From an uncultured Phascolarctobacterium sp. (GTDB lineage Bacteria > Bacillota > Negativicutes > Acidaminococcales > Acidaminococcaceae): a stretch of 64,000 nucleotides of DNA. Location: contig UQZN01000011.1 of assembly GCA_900545535.1 (NCBI GenBank), positions 1 through 64,000 of the forward strand. Direction: 5' to 3'. The stretch's first letter is position 1, and every line of letters starts with the position of its first letter. Under the pieces are notes generated by a model. That model saw only the letters and a list, made by a program, of their open reading frames with translations, was not told where the DNA came from and made no database searches. Both the position numbers and the translations under genes were made by a program. Positions 23,906 to 32,005 of the stretch are shown in pieces.

Positions 23906-24618
23906 ATTTTGCAGAGATAATGCGCCTAAAGGGACAGGAAGCAGGGCTGAGCTTTACAGACCGGCAGCTGGAGCAATTCAGTATTTATTATGAGCTGCTT
24001 GTAGAAACAAACAAAGTAATGAATCTGACGGCGATCACAGAACAGGAAGAAGTAGCTGTAAAGCATATGATCGATTCTTTGCTGGCCTTTGATGAGAAGC
24101 TGTTTACTGGAAAAACTTTGGCCGATGTCGGTACCGGGGCAGGCTTTCCGGGGATACCATTAAAGATCTACTGTCCATCTTTAAAGGTGACGCTGATCGA
24201 TTCGCTGGCTAAAAGGCTGAAATTTTTAGAGACGGTTATTGACGGGTTGGGGTTAAAAGGCATCCGCTGCGTGCATTTACGGGCCGAAGATGCCGGCAGA
24301 GACCCGCAGCATCGTGAAAAATATGATCTGGTAACGGCGAGGGCCGTGGCCAGACTCAGCGTTTTGGCTGAATACTGCCTGCCCTTAGTCAAAACAGGCG
24401 GCAGCTTTATTGCTCTGAAGGGCAGCAAATATCAGGAAGAAATCGCTGCTGCCGGTAAAGCGCTGCAGCTTTTAGGCGGGCGTCTGGTAAGCGCTGAAGC
24501 CGTAAAACTTCCAGGACTGGATGATGGACGTGCTATTGTGAAAATAGCCAAGCTGAAAACTACTCCTAAAGCGTATCCGCGTAAAGCGGGTTTACCTGAC
24601 AAACAGCCCCTGGAATAA
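23902..24618 (+). CDS. rsmG: 16S rRNA (guanine527-N7)-methyltransferase RsmG
   Basis: A 238-residue SAM-dependent methyltransferase (GidB): LADVGTGAGFPGIPLKI binds SAM, and NKVMNLTAITE and VTARAVARL are family motifs. It methylates G527 of 16S rRNA. Translation is coupled to mnmG by a 4-base ATGA overlap. Confidence 0.97.
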   Translation: MNFAEIMRLKGQEAGLSFTDRQLEQFSIYYELLVETNKVMNLTAITEQEEVAVKHMIDSLLAFDEKLFTGKTLADVGTGAGFPGIPLKIYCPSLKVTLIDSLAKRLKFLETVIDGLGLKGIRCVHLRAEDAGRDPQHREKYDLVTARAVARLSVLAEYCLPLVKTGGSFIALKGSKYQEEIAAAGKALQLLGGRLVSAEAVKLPGLDDGRAIVKIAKLKTTPKAYPRKAGLPDKQPLE

Positions 24619-24636
24619 ATAGTGGAGGTTAAGTTT

Positions 24637-25521
24637 ATGACAGTTGATGATGGATTTTCTGTTTTAGAAGCAGGACGTACGGAAATGGGGACTAAGCACA
24701 GCAGCAAAGCGATTGAGGTCGTGCGGGTGCCTGTGGCTAAGGTCATACCTAATCCCTATCAGCCGCGCAAAACCTTTGATGAAGAAGGTCTGCAGGATCT
24801 GGCAGCTTCGATTGCCCAATATGGCGTTTTACAGCCGCTTTTAGTTGCGCCTATGGAAGATGGCAGCGGCAATTATCTGCTTATTGCCGGCGAGCGGCGG
24901 CTGCGCGCTTCCAAAATGGCGGCACTGGGTGAGATCCCTGTTATTATCAGTGATTATACTCAGCAGCAGATAGCGGAGATCGCTTTGATCGAAAACCTGC
25001 AGCGTGAAGATCTGCATTATTTGGAAGAAGCCGAAGGCTACGAAATGCTGATGAACGAATTCCATCTGACCCAGGACTCTATGGCTGCCAGAGTTGGTAA
25101 AAAGCAGTCTACTATTGCTAATAAGCTGCGTTTGCTGCGTTTGCCGCAGGCTGTGCGTGAAGCTCTGCGCAAAAACGGACTGACGGAACGGCATGCCAGA
25201 GTTTTGCTTAAATTGCCGACAGAAGCAGAGCAGCTGCAGATCGTAGAAGCGATTGTAAAAAATAATCTCAGTGTGCGGCAGACAGAAGAATATGTCAAAA
25301 AATATCTGGAAGCCGGAGCAGGAGAAGTAACGCCTAAGAAAAAACGGCTGGTGATCGTTAATGATGTGCGTATTTATCTGAACAGCATCAAGCAAATCGT
25401 TTCTACGATCAAAGATGTCGGTATTCCCGTATCGATGGAACAGGATGTTGAAGACGGCGATGTGCTGGTGACTTTAAGAATCCGCAATACAAAGAAACCC
25501 AAAGAACCGCGGTTATTCTGA
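24637..25521 (+). CDS. noc: Noc-like ParB-family nucleoid occlusion protein
   Basis: A protein of about 294 residues of the ParB/Noc family: CTP-binding boxes (IPNPYQPRKTF; GERRLRASKMA; ALIENLQREDL), helix-turn-helix (TQDSMAARVGKKQSTIANKL) and a C-terminal dimerisation region. Lying after rsmG and distinct from parB at 34086, it fits Noc, which blocks division over the nucleoid in Bacillus. ATG at 24637 is chosen for its GGAGG. It could equally be a second ParB; I see one near-match (12 of 14) to the Bacillus Noc site in the window, at 51957. Confidence 0.82.
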   Translation: MTVDDGFSVLEAGRTEMGTKHSSKAIEVVRVPVAKVIPNPYQPRKTFDEEGLQDLAASIAQYGVLQPLLVAPMEDGSGNYLLIAGERRLRASKMAALGEIPVIISDYTQQQIAEIALIENLQREDLHYLEEAEGYEMLMNEFHLTQDSMAARVGKKQSTIANKLRLLRLPQAVREALRKNGLTERHARVLLKLPTEAEQLQIVEAIVKNNLSVRQTEEYVKKYLEAGAGEVTPKKKRLVIVNDVRIYLNSIKQIVSTIKDVGIPVSMEQDVEDGDVLVTLRIRNTKKPKEPRLF

Positions 25522-25524
25522 TTA

Positions 25525-25559
25525 AAAAAGCAGATGTTCATTTTGAACATCTGCTTTTT
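25525..25559. terminator. Terminator after noc
   Basis: A 15-bp perfect stem, AAAAAGCAGATGTTC with GAACATCTGCTTTTT, with a short loop. It ends the rpmH-noc operon and, in reverse, serves the leftward gene at 25572. Confidence 0.88.
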
Positions 25560-25571
25560 GTATGTCAGTGT

Positions 25572-25931
25572 TTATTTATAATATATGAATTTTATAAAAC
25601 ATATTGACCACCAATAAATTATAAATAATAGATAGGGAACAAGCAATAGTTTTTCTGTTTTTGAAAATCCTTTAAAAAGAACACTGATTATAAGGATTGT
25701 GCCGACAGCACTTATTAACTGGAAGGCTGCAATAAGGTAAAAATTGGTTATAGTGAACATATATAACCATAAATGTACAAACATACCAATTGATAAAGCA
25801 AGAAAAATTTGAATCACTTTTTTAAAAAGATTGTTATAGGGATTTTTTAATGCAGTAACTACTACGGAGAAAGGGAAAAATAGTAATGATAAAAGAAAAA
25901 ATTCATGCCTAAATAAAAATTTGTTGTTCAT
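25572..25931 (-). CDS. Hypothetical membrane protein, AT-rich
   Basis: A 119-residue protein with four predicted membrane segments (LSLLFFPFSVVVTAL; IFLALSIGMFVHLWL; FYLIAAFQLISAVGTILII; LLVPYLLFIIYWWSICFI). I do not recognise a family. Codons are markedly AT-rich compared with the genes around it, suggesting recent acquisition. It lies 27 bases downstream of a TM2-domain gene on the same strand, probably one operon. Confidence 0.65.
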   Translation of the reverse strand: MNNKFLFRHEFFLLSLLFFPFSVVVTALKNPYNNLFKKVIQIFLALSIGMFVHLWLYMFTITNFYLIAAFQLISAVGTILIISVLFKGFSKTEKLLLVPYLLFIIYWWSICFIKFIYYK

Positions 25932-25958
25932 ATTAACTTCCTTTCCGTTTATTTGATT

Positions 25959-26354
25959 TTATACAATTATATTTCCATTTTCATCAGCTTGCTGACTGGC
26001 AGCAAGTATACCTTCTACTAAACCAATAATGGGAGGAATGAAGGTCCAGCAAAATATTGCATATACTATACCAATTAAAATTTTGTGTGCGTAAAATTTG
26101 TGTATACCAAATCCACCTAAAAGTATTGCAAATAATATATAAGATGTTTTGTTAACAAGAACTCCATTTTTTGTATTGTTATAATTACGAACATCTTTTT
26201 TGGTTATAATAATTTTTTCTTCATTAGAGAAAACATCAACGAGAGTACCTGGTTCAGGGTAAAATGTTAATGAGTCTTGTTTTACTTCTTTCAATGTACC
26301 GTTATCCATACCAATTATAACAATACCGTTTTCAACTTTAATTATTTTTGCCAT
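25959..26354 (-). CDS. TM2-domain protein
   Basis: A 131-residue protein. The C-terminal half is a TM2 domain (SYILFAILLGGFGIHKFYAH, then GIVYAIFCWTFIPPIIGLVEGI), a two-helix hairpin of unknown function common in bacteria. The N-terminal half resembles a small beta barrel (KVENGIVIIGMDNGTLKEV; LVDVFSNEEKIIITKKD). AT-rich, in the same island as its neighbours. Good ATG with GGGAGC upstream. Confidence 0.8.
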   Translation of the reverse strand: MAKIIKVENGIVIIGMDNGTLKEVKQDSLTFYPEPGTLVDVFSNEEKIIITKKDVRNYNNTKNGVLVNKTSYILFAILLGGFGIHKFYAHKILIGIVYAIFCWTFIPPIIGLVEGILAASQQADENGNIIV

Positions 26355-26559
26355 TATATATCAGCTCCCAATTAAGAATTTCTTTATTAAATATGTGTAA
26401 AAAATTGAAAAGATTACTTTATTCTGAGAAACAATACTATAACAATACTTTAACACGATATGTTTTAAAAATAAATTAAATAATAATAAAGAAAACGTTT
26501 TGTTTCAATAAACTTCTTTCTTTCATATATATGATAATATTTATTAAAAAAAGGTGTTT

Positions 26560-26892
26560 ATGATGAGTTTTGCAGAACGTTTACAGGAATTACGAGAAGA
26601 TAAAGCTATATCCAGAAAAGAATTGGCTAAAATATTGAATATAACGATCAGTGCTCTGGGTATGTATGAAAGAGGGCATAGGGAGCCTAATATAGAAATG
26701 CTGATAAAATTAGCAGATTATTTTAATGTTTCTTTGGATTTTCTCGTTGATCGTGCTTTTAATAAAATCAATACAAAAGAAATATTAGATGCATTAAAGA
26801 TAAAAAAGAGTATTGAGGCTTTACCTAATGATTCTAAAATGATAGTGGAGTATATATTAAAATTGAATAAGGATAATAACGAAAAGTCGTAA
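26560..26892 (+). CDS. XRE-family helix-turn-helix regulator
   Basis: A 110-residue protein. The N-terminal 65 residues are a classic Cro/C1 helix-turn-helix (ISRKELAKILNITISALGMY then RGHREPNIEMLIKLADYFNV). The C-terminus (about 45 residues) is helical and may dimerise. It is divergent from the TM2 gene and in the same AT-rich patch, so it may control that gene pair. ATG at 26560 (or the next codon, 26563) follows AAAAGGTG. Confidence 0.85.
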   Translation: MMSFAERLQELREDKAISRKELAKILNITISALGMYERGHREPNIEMLIKLADYFNVSLDFLVDRAFNKINTKEILDALKIKKSIEALPNDSKMIVEYILKLNKDNNEKS

Positions 26893-26919
26893 CAACATTA
26901 TAAATTGTTGTTACGACCT
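26884..26919 (+). terminator. Terminator overlapping the end of the XRE gene
   Basis: A 12-bp stem GTCGTAACAACA / TGTTGTTACGAC (26886-26897 with 26906-26917) followed by CTTTTTT. The stop codon lies within the left arm. Confidence 0.82.
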
Positions 26920-27004
26920 TTTTTATAAGAATATTTCTGTACAAATCCGGCGGATGTAGTAAAATAGAAACAAGGTGACAGGAGAATAAGGGAGGGGTAA
27001 TTCT

Positions 27005-28024
27005 ATGGATTATAATGAAGTTTTACAAACAGCACGTACAAAGATCGGTACTAAATGTAAGGCTTGCCCGGTCTGCAACGGCGTAGCCTGCAGAAATACG
27101 ATGCCGGGACCAGGAGCCAAGGGTGTAGGCGATACGGCTATCCGTAATTATCAGGAATGGCAGGAGATCCGTGTCAATATGGATACGCTGTGTGCAAAAA
27201 AGCAGATCGATACCAGTCTGGAGCTGTTTGGCAAGCAGTTTAGCTATCCTTTTTTTGCAGGTCCCGTCGGAGCGGTGGCAATGCATTACAGCGATGCTTA
27301 TAGTGACGTGACTTATAATGAGGTGCTGGTGTCGGCCTGTGCAGAAAATGGTATTGCCGCTTTTACAGGCGACGGGCTGGACAGCAGCGTGATGGTGGCG
27401 GCAACACAGGCTATCAGCGCTGTCAATGGACAGGGTATTCCTACAGTTAAACCCTGGAACCTGGAAACGATTCAGGAAAAGCTGGCGCTGGTACGGCAGG
27501 CAGGAGCCTTCGCCGTAGCTATGGATATTGATGCGGCAGGGTTGCCGTTTTTGCAGAATATGACGCCGCCGGCAGGCAGCAAATCTGTTGAAGAACTGGC
27601 AGAGATCGCACACATGGCTGGAGTACCGTTTATCGTCAAAGGTATTATGACGGCCAAAGCGGCTTTAAAAGCGCAGCAGGCCGGCGCGCAGGCCATCATT
27701 GTTTCTAATCATGGCGGACGCGTGCTGGACCAGTGTGCCGCAACGGCAGAAGTATTGCCGGAGATCGCCGCGGCAGTAGACGGAAAAATGAAAATTATTG
27801 TGGATGGCGGTATCCGCAGTGGCGTGGATATTTTTAAAGCACTGGCCTTAGGAGCCGACGCTGTCGTTATAGCCAGACCTTTTGTGACGGCTGTTTTTGG
27901 CGGCGGTAAAGAAGGGGTCAGGATATACATCGAAAAGCTGGCTGCTGAACTGAAAGATACCATGGCGATGTGTGGGGCGTTTTCTCTGCGTGAGATAACT
28001 GCTGAGATGGTGCGCCATAATTAA
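27005..28024 (+). CDS. FMN-dependent alpha-hydroxy-acid oxidising enzyme
   Basis: A 339-residue FMN barrel of the lactate oxidase/glycolate oxidase family. Visible motifs: active-site SNHGGRVLDQ near residue 234, FMN-phosphate IIVDGGIRSGVDIFKALALG near residue 262 and GADAVVIARPF. The N-terminus adds a four-cysteine segment (CKACPVCNGVAC), typical of the anaerobe branch and possibly an iron-sulfur or zinc site. It probably oxidises lactate or another 2-hydroxyacid, or acts as a dehydrogenase in anaerobes. It stands alone, ended by a parS-bearing terminator. Confidence 0.85.
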   Translation: MDYNEVLQTARTKIGTKCKACPVCNGVACRNTMPGPGAKGVGDTAIRNYQEWQEIRVNMDTLCAKKQIDTSLELFGKQFSYPFFAGPVGAVAMHYSDAYSDVTYNEVLVSACAENGIAAFTGDGLDSSVMVAATQAISAVNGQGIPTVKPWNLETIQEKLALVRQAGAFAVAMDIDAAGLPFLQNMTPPAGSKSVEELAEIAHMAGVPFIVKGIMTAKAALKAQQAGAQAIIVSNHGGRVLDQCAATAEVLPEIAAAVDGKMKIIVDGGIRSGVDIFKALALGADAVVIARPFVTAVFGGGKEGVRIYIEKLAAELKDTMAMCGAFSLREITAEMVRHN

Positions 28025-28050
28025 CGGTTCATCGAGGCAGAGGCATTGTC

Positions 28051-28085
28051 AAGAGGATGTTTCACGTGAAACATCCTCTTTTTAC
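28051..28085 (+). terminator. Terminator whose stem is a parS site
   Basis: The 30-base sequence 28051-28080 is a perfect palindrome with TGTTTCACGTGAAACA at its centre and AAGAGGA/TCCTCTT flanks, followed by TTT. As RNA it makes a long hairpin with T-tail just past the 2-hydroxyacid oxidase gene. It is both a terminator and a ParB site. Confidence 0.75.
28058..28073. other. parS: parS site 1
   Basis: TGTTTCACGTGAAACA, the perfect 16-bp ParB-binding site known across bacteria. It lies 11.7 kb from the DnaA boxes and 6 kb from parB. Confidence 0.95.
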
Positions 28086-28115
28086 TAATAACAGAAGCGA
28101 ACAGAGGAAAGCATA

Positions 28116-28577
28116 ATGGAAATAATAAAAATCACAGAACGGGAAACGGAACTGCTGGAAGCATTGGTACTTATTTGGGAAGATTCGGTGCGTCAGACCC
28201 ATACTTTTCTGAAAGAAGCTGATATTGAAGCCTTACGACCGCTGGTGCGTCAGGGTCTGGAATTTATTCCGGAATTGTGGGTGCTGAAAGCTGCGGACAA
28301 TGTTTATAAAGGCTTCATGGGTATCGATGGGAAAAAACTGGAAATGCTCTTTATTGAAAGCAGTATGCGGGGGCAGGGCGGGGGTTCAAAATTGTTAGGC
28401 CACGCTGTCAGCAGGCTTGGCGTTACAGAAGTAGATGTTAACGAGCAGAATCCTCAGGCCTATGGTTTTTATCAAAAGTACGGCTTTAAAAAATATGCGC
28501 GCTCGGAGCTGGATGGACAGGGGAAGCCGTTTCCAATTTTGCATCTCAGGTGTCTGCCAGGGCAAGGGCAGAAATAA
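28116..28577 (+). CDS. GNAT-family N-acetyltransferase
   Basis: A 153-residue acetyltransferase of the YjdJ/putative acetyltransferase type: acetyl-CoA loop SSMRGQGGGSKLLGHA (motif A R-G-Q-G-G-G) and C-terminal NEQNPQAYGFYQKYGFKK. The substrate is unknown. It opens a run of small acetyltransferase and VOC genes, all rightward, 20 bases before the next gene. Confidence 0.85.
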   Translation: MEIIKITERETELLEALVLIWEDSVRQTHTFLKEADIEALRPLVRQGLEFIPELWVLKAADNVYKGFMGIDGKKLEMLFIESSMRGQGGGSKLLGHAVSRLGVTEVDVNEQNPQAYGFYQKYGFKKYARSELDGQGKPFPILHLRCLPGQGQK

Positions 28578-28599
28578 TAAAGAAGGAAGGTAGAGATTG

Positions 28600-29067
28600 A
28601 TGAAATTTCAGGCAGCATTGCTGGTTGTGGCCGATATGGAGCGCTCAGTCAAATTCTATAAAGAGGTTTTAGGACTGAGAGTTACTATGGATCTGGGTGC
28701 GAATGTTACGTTGACAGGCGGAGTGGCTTTGCAGACTCAGGAAAGCTGGTGTGAATTTATCAGTAAGGATGCTCAAAGTATAAATTTTGGCGGTAATGCT
28801 GCGGAACTGTACTTTGAAGAAGATGCTTTTGATGAGTTCCTCGAGAAACTGGCAGCAATTAAAGGACTTGTTTATGTTCATCCTGTGCGGGAGCACAGCT
28901 GGGGTCAACGGGTGGTCCGTTTTTACGATCCGGACAGGCATATTCTGGAGGTCGGCGAAAACATGAAGTCTGTCTGCAGAAGATTTCTTGACAGTGGTAT
29001 GACAGTAGAAGCGGCTGCGAGAAGAATGGATGTCCCGGAAAAATTTATTCGTGCCTGTACGAGATAA
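28600..29067 (+). CDS. VOC-family (glyoxalase/bleomycin-resistance fold) protein
   Basis: A protein of about 155 residues. The N-terminal AALLVVADMERSVKFYKEVL and C-terminal VVRFYDPDRHILEVGENM match the vicinal oxygen chelate fold, with metal-ligand candidates in the Glu of LEVGE. An extra C-terminal helix-turn-helix-like tail (GMTVEAAARRMDVPEKFI) is present, seen in some members. The function is unknown: glyoxalase, dioxygenase or antibiotic-binding. ATG at 28600 has GGAAGG upstream. Confidence 0.8.
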   Translation: MKFQAALLVVADMERSVKFYKEVLGLRVTMDLGANVTLTGGVALQTQESWCEFISKDAQSINFGGNAAELYFEEDAFDEFLEKLAAIKGLVYVHPVREHSWGQRVVRFYDPDRHILEVGENMKSVCRRFLDSGMTVEAAARRMDVPEKFIRACTR

Positions 29068-29087
29068 AACTGGAAGGTGAATAGAGG

Positions 29088-29537
29088 ATGTTAACAATAG
29101 AAATATTGCCGATGGAAAAAGTTGGTGCCTTGAAGCCTATGCTAATGGAGCTGGCCGACCACCACAATCAGGTCGCTGTAAATTTTCAGGGGCTATATCC
29201 TCTGCTAAATATTGACGAAAAGATACAAATTCTGCAGCAGGGTATCGGAGCAGGGAATACTGTTGCCGCTATTCTGAGCGATGGAAGTAACTGGCAGGGT
29301 TTTTGCGTTTTTTCACATACTGGCGGCTGCGGCAGTATCGACTAGCTTTATATCAGACAAGCGCTGCGCGGACAGGGCGCCGGTAAATTGCTGATGCAGT
29401 GGATGCTGGAGCAGCTGGGACAGCTGCGGCTTACTTTGTTAGAGCTGAAGGTGGTTGTGGGCAATGAACAGGCTGTCCGTTTTTATGAACAATATGGTTT
29501 TACTGCCAGGACGGTGACTTTGGCTAAAAGAATCTAA
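29088..29537 (+). pseudogene. GNAT acetyltransferase interrupted by an amber codon
   Basis: The first 85 codons read as the N-terminal half of a GNAT protein, then TAG stands at 29343-29345 (codon 86). The same frame continues without another stop to TAA at 29535-29537 and carries the missing GNAT half: acetyl-CoA loop RQALRGQGAGKLLM and the typical NEQAVRFYEQYGF. Together they make a normal 149-codon enzyme. The TAG sits where relatives have an acidic or aromatic residue (SID-x-LYIR), one base from TAT/TAC or GAG. A nonsense mutation is the simplest reading; sequencing error or readthrough are alternatives. Confidence 0.85.
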
Positions 29538-29595
29538 CAGCTATTGTTGTTTGCAGAAAAACAATGGTAAATAACGAAAATGGAGTGGCGGGCTG

Positions 29596-30606
29596 ATGAA
29601 AGCTAAAAGGACAGTGCCGTTCTTAATAACTGAGCGGCTGGAATTTTCTCTGCTGGAGCCTGATGATCTGGCGGAGCTGGAAATACTGCTGGGCGATCCG
29701 GAGGTCATGTATGCCTGGGAGCATGGCTTTACTAAGGCGGAGGTACAGGACTGGCTGAAAGAAAATCTTCGCCGTTATGCCGCAGATGGTTATAGTTACT
29801 GGGCTGTACGATTAAAAAGTGATGGCAGCTTTGTTGGTGTGATGGGAATTTTGAAGGAGCAGGCAGCAGGAGAAGACCACATTGGGATAGGTTATATTCT
29901 GCACAGGAAATACTGGCGGCAGGGGTATGCAGGAGAAGGCGCAGCGGCTTTGTGTCAATATGCTTTTCATAAAATGCAGCTGCAAACGTTGACGGCGCAG
30001 ATCAGAACGAATAATTTTGCCTCACAGCATGTTGCTGAAAAACTGGGCCTGAAAGTAAAACGCAGGTTTATAAAAAGCTACCGCAGTCAGGAAATGCCGC
30101 ATTTTCTTTATACCATTGAACGTGACATTTGGCTGCAGGACGCACCTGACAGCCTGGCTGTGCTGCTGGTGACAGAAGCGAAAAAAGATTTTTTACAATT
30201 ACTGCTTTTGGGCGACGAAGATGAGAAAATGCTGGATAAGTATCTGGAACGGGGAGAGCTGTTCGCTTTATATAAGTGCGGTCTGAAAGCAACGGTTGTC
30301 GTAACCAGGGAAAAGAAGACGGTATTTGAAGTTAAAAATCTGGCAGTCTGGCCGCAGGAGCAGCGCCGGGGCTATGGACGTTTTTTAGTGACAGAAATGT
30401 GCCGTTTGTATAGCCGCTGGGGAACAAAAATGCTGGTCGGCACAGGTGATGTCCCCTGGACGTTGCATTTTTATGAAGCCTGTGGATTTAAGAGAAGCTA
30501 CATTGTAAAAGACTTTTTTACAGATAATTATCCTCAGCCAATTTTTGAAAATGGCAGACAGTTAAAAGATATGATTTATCTGGAACGGTCTTTAAAGACG
30601 GTGTGA
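29596..30606 (+). CDS. Two-domain GNAT acetyltransferase fusion
   Basis: A 336-residue protein with two GNAT domains in tandem. Residues about 1-170 resemble RimJ-type acetyltransferases (TERLEFSLLEPDDLAELEIL; IGYILHRKYWRQGYAGEGAA). Residues about 185-330 are a second GNAT (VTREKKTVFEVKNLAVWPQE, then QRRGYGRFLV). Both acetyl-CoA loops are present, so both may be active. The substrates are unknown. It follows the broken GNAT gene, same strand. Confidence 0.82.
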   Translation: MKAKRTVPFLITERLEFSLLEPDDLAELEILLGDPEVMYAWEHGFTKAEVQDWLKENLRRYAADGYSYWAVRLKSDGSFVGVMGILKEQAAGEDHIGIGYILHRKYWRQGYAGEGAAALCQYAFHKMQLQTLTAQIRTNNFASQHVAEKLGLKVKRRFIKSYRSQEMPHFLYTIERDIWLQDAPDSLAVLLVTEAKKDFLQLLLLGDEDEKMLDKYLERGELFALYKCGLKATVVVTREKKTVFEVKNLAVWPQEQRRGYGRFLVTEMCRLYSRWGTKMLVGTGDVPWTLHFYEACGFKRSYIVKDFFTDNYPQPIFENGRQLKDMIYLERSLKTV

Positions 30607-30628
30607 CTGATGAAAGAGTAGGAGCGAT

Positions 30629-31105
30629 ATGAAAAGTTTTAGCATTATCAGAGCAGAGGCAGAGGATTTAGAAAGCATTTTGCAATTACAATATTTGGCA
30701 TATCGGAGTGAGGCCCTGCTATTGGGGGATGAGGATATTCCTCCGCTTAGGCAAACTCTGGCTGAAGTACAGCAAGAATTTGCACGGGGCGTGATTTTAA
30801 AACTTGTCGATCCGACAGGCAGAATAATCGGTTCGATTCGCGCACAGAAGCAGGAAGACAGTGTATATATTGGGAAATTGATGGTGCATCCTGCCTATCA
30901 GAGGCAGGGGTTAGGCAGCCGCTTGCTGCAGGAGATTGAGCGTACTGTTGTGGGAAGGCGCTATGAGCTTTTTACGAGCAGCAGGAGTATGAGGAATTTA
31001 CTGCTGTATGAAAAGGCTGGTTATAAGAGTTTTAAAGAACAACAGGCAGGTGAAAGTTTGACGCTGGTATTTTTGCAAAAATATGTGACAGACTTTGCAA
31101 GATGA
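30629..31105 (+). CDS. GNAT-family N-acetyltransferase
   Basis: A 158-residue GNAT protein: IRAEAEDLESILQLQYLAY at the start, acetyl-CoA loop MVHPAYQRQGLGSRLLQEIE near residue 90, and LLYEKAGYKSF near the end. The substrate is unknown. It is the last gene of the rightward acetyltransferase run, closed by the parS/terminator palindrome at 31134. Confidence 0.85.
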   Translation: MKSFSIIRAEAEDLESILQLQYLAYRSEALLLGDEDIPPLRQTLAEVQQEFARGVILKLVDPTGRIIGSIRAQKQEDSVYIGKLMVHPAYQRQGLGSRLLQEIERTVVGRRYELFTSSRSMRNLLLYEKAGYKSFKEQQAGESLTLVFLQKYVTDFAR

Positions 31106-31133
31106 TATATAGACCAAATGAACCGCAGGCAAA

Positions 31134-31167
31134 AAAAAGAGATGTTTCACGTGAAACATCTCTTTTT
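31134..31167. terminator. Bidirectional terminator whose stem is a parS site
   Basis: A perfect 34-base palindrome: AAAAAGAGA and TCTCTTTTT flank TGTTTCACGTGAAACA. A-run on the left and T-run on the right let it terminate the rightward GNAT gene (ends 31105) and the leftward ACT gene (ends 31171). Confidence 0.82.
31143..31158. other. parS: parS site 2
   Basis: Perfect TGTTTCACGTGAAACA, in the loop-proximal part of a terminator stem between convergent genes. Confidence 0.95.
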
Positions 31168-31170
31168 GCT

Positions 31171-31557
31171 TTATGCAGTTATCTGGTAACCGTTGGTGCT
31201 TAAGGCCGTAACGGTTTTGTCTAAGTGAGCCGCCTTGATCAGGATATAGTCGGTATTATATGTAGAAACGGCAAAAATACTGATACCGGCTTCTGCCAGC
31301 AGGCCGGAAATTTTAGCGAGGATACCTACCAAACCAAAATCAAGTGTGCCGCAGATCTTCAGGGCGCGCCAGCCGCGTTCGCATTGCAGCACTGCCGCAG
31401 GAAGATCGGCTTCGGGGCAGACCAGTGAAAGTTCATCAGCTGTTTTGCTGAAAAAATATAAGGGCAGCTGCCAGTTTATCTGTGAGGTATCCTGCAGCTG
31501 GCATACGGCAAAGGTCTGAGGTAAAAGCTGTAATTGCATACAAAGACTTCCTTCCAT
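31171..31557 (-). CDS. ACT-domain protein (CASTOR-like small regulator or amino-acid sensor)
   Basis: A 128-residue protein with two ACT-like halves. The C-terminal one is clear: FGLVGILAKISGLLAEAGISIFAVSTYNTDYIL, written in parts LAKISGLLAEAGISIF and STYNTDYILI. This small double-ACT family probably binds an amino acid and regulates a partner; the ligand is unknown. It is alone on the minus strand, ending at the parS terminator. Confidence 0.82.
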   Translation of the reverse strand: MEGSLCMQLQLLPQTFAVCQLQDTSQINWQLPLYFFSKTADELSLVCPEADLPAAVLQCERGWRALKICGTLDFGLVGILAKISGLLAEAGISIFAVSTYNTDYILIKAAHLDKTVTALSTNGYQITA

Positions 31558-31602
31558 ATGATCTTAACTTAAGTATAAACAGTTCAGACGATTACTGCAA
31601 AT

Positions 31603-31974
31603 TTATTCGTCAGTAAAGACCTGCCGGGCAACGGCAACAGCATTCAAGACCTTGGGGAAGCCTGTGTAGGGGATGCAGTGCAGCAAAGCTTCAAGGATTT
31701 TTTCTTTTTTTACGCCGACATGTAATGCTGCCCGGATATGTACCCGGAGCTGCGCTTCACAGCCGCCGGACGTTAAAAGGCTTACCAGTGTCAGCAGTTC
31801 CCGTTCCTGCAGGCTGAGACCGGGGCGGGCATAGATTTGGCCAAAAGCGAATTCTACGATATAGCGACCCAGATCAGGGGCGATATCGTTTAGACTTTCG
31901 ATGACCTTGACACCTGCCGCACCGTCGATTTCCTTTAAGTTCTGCATTCCTGTTGTAAAATGAGTATCAGACAT
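31603..31974 (-). CDS. Carboxymuconolactone decarboxylase (AhpD-like) family protein
   Basis: A 123-residue CMD-family protein (FAFGQIYARPGLSLQERELL; GCEAQLRVHIRAALHVGVKK; HCIPYTGFPKVLNAV). The AhpD-type CxxC is not present: the single Cys in GGCEAQ and one in LLHC replace it, so it is the gamma-CMD type of unclear activity. It is divergent from a MerR regulator with a promoter of the MerR-controlled type between them, which parallels the Bacillus aldehyde-response adhR/yraC arrangement. Confidence 0.88.
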   Translation of the reverse strand: MSDTHFTTGMQNLKEIDGAAGVKVIESLNDIAPDLGRYIVEFAFGQIYARPGLSLQERELLTLVSLLTSGGCEAQLRVHIRAALHVGVKKEKILEALLHCIPYTGFPKVLNAVAVARQVFTDE

Positions 31975-32005
31975 TTACTTTCACCTCCAAAATGATTACA
32001 ATTGA

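Noticed and set aside
29343..29345. Amber codon as a pyrrolysine or programmed readthrough codon
   Set aside because: Nothing in the window (no pyl genes, no readthrough structure that I can see) supports it, and a GNAT enzyme needs no such residue there. A nonsense mutation is simpler.
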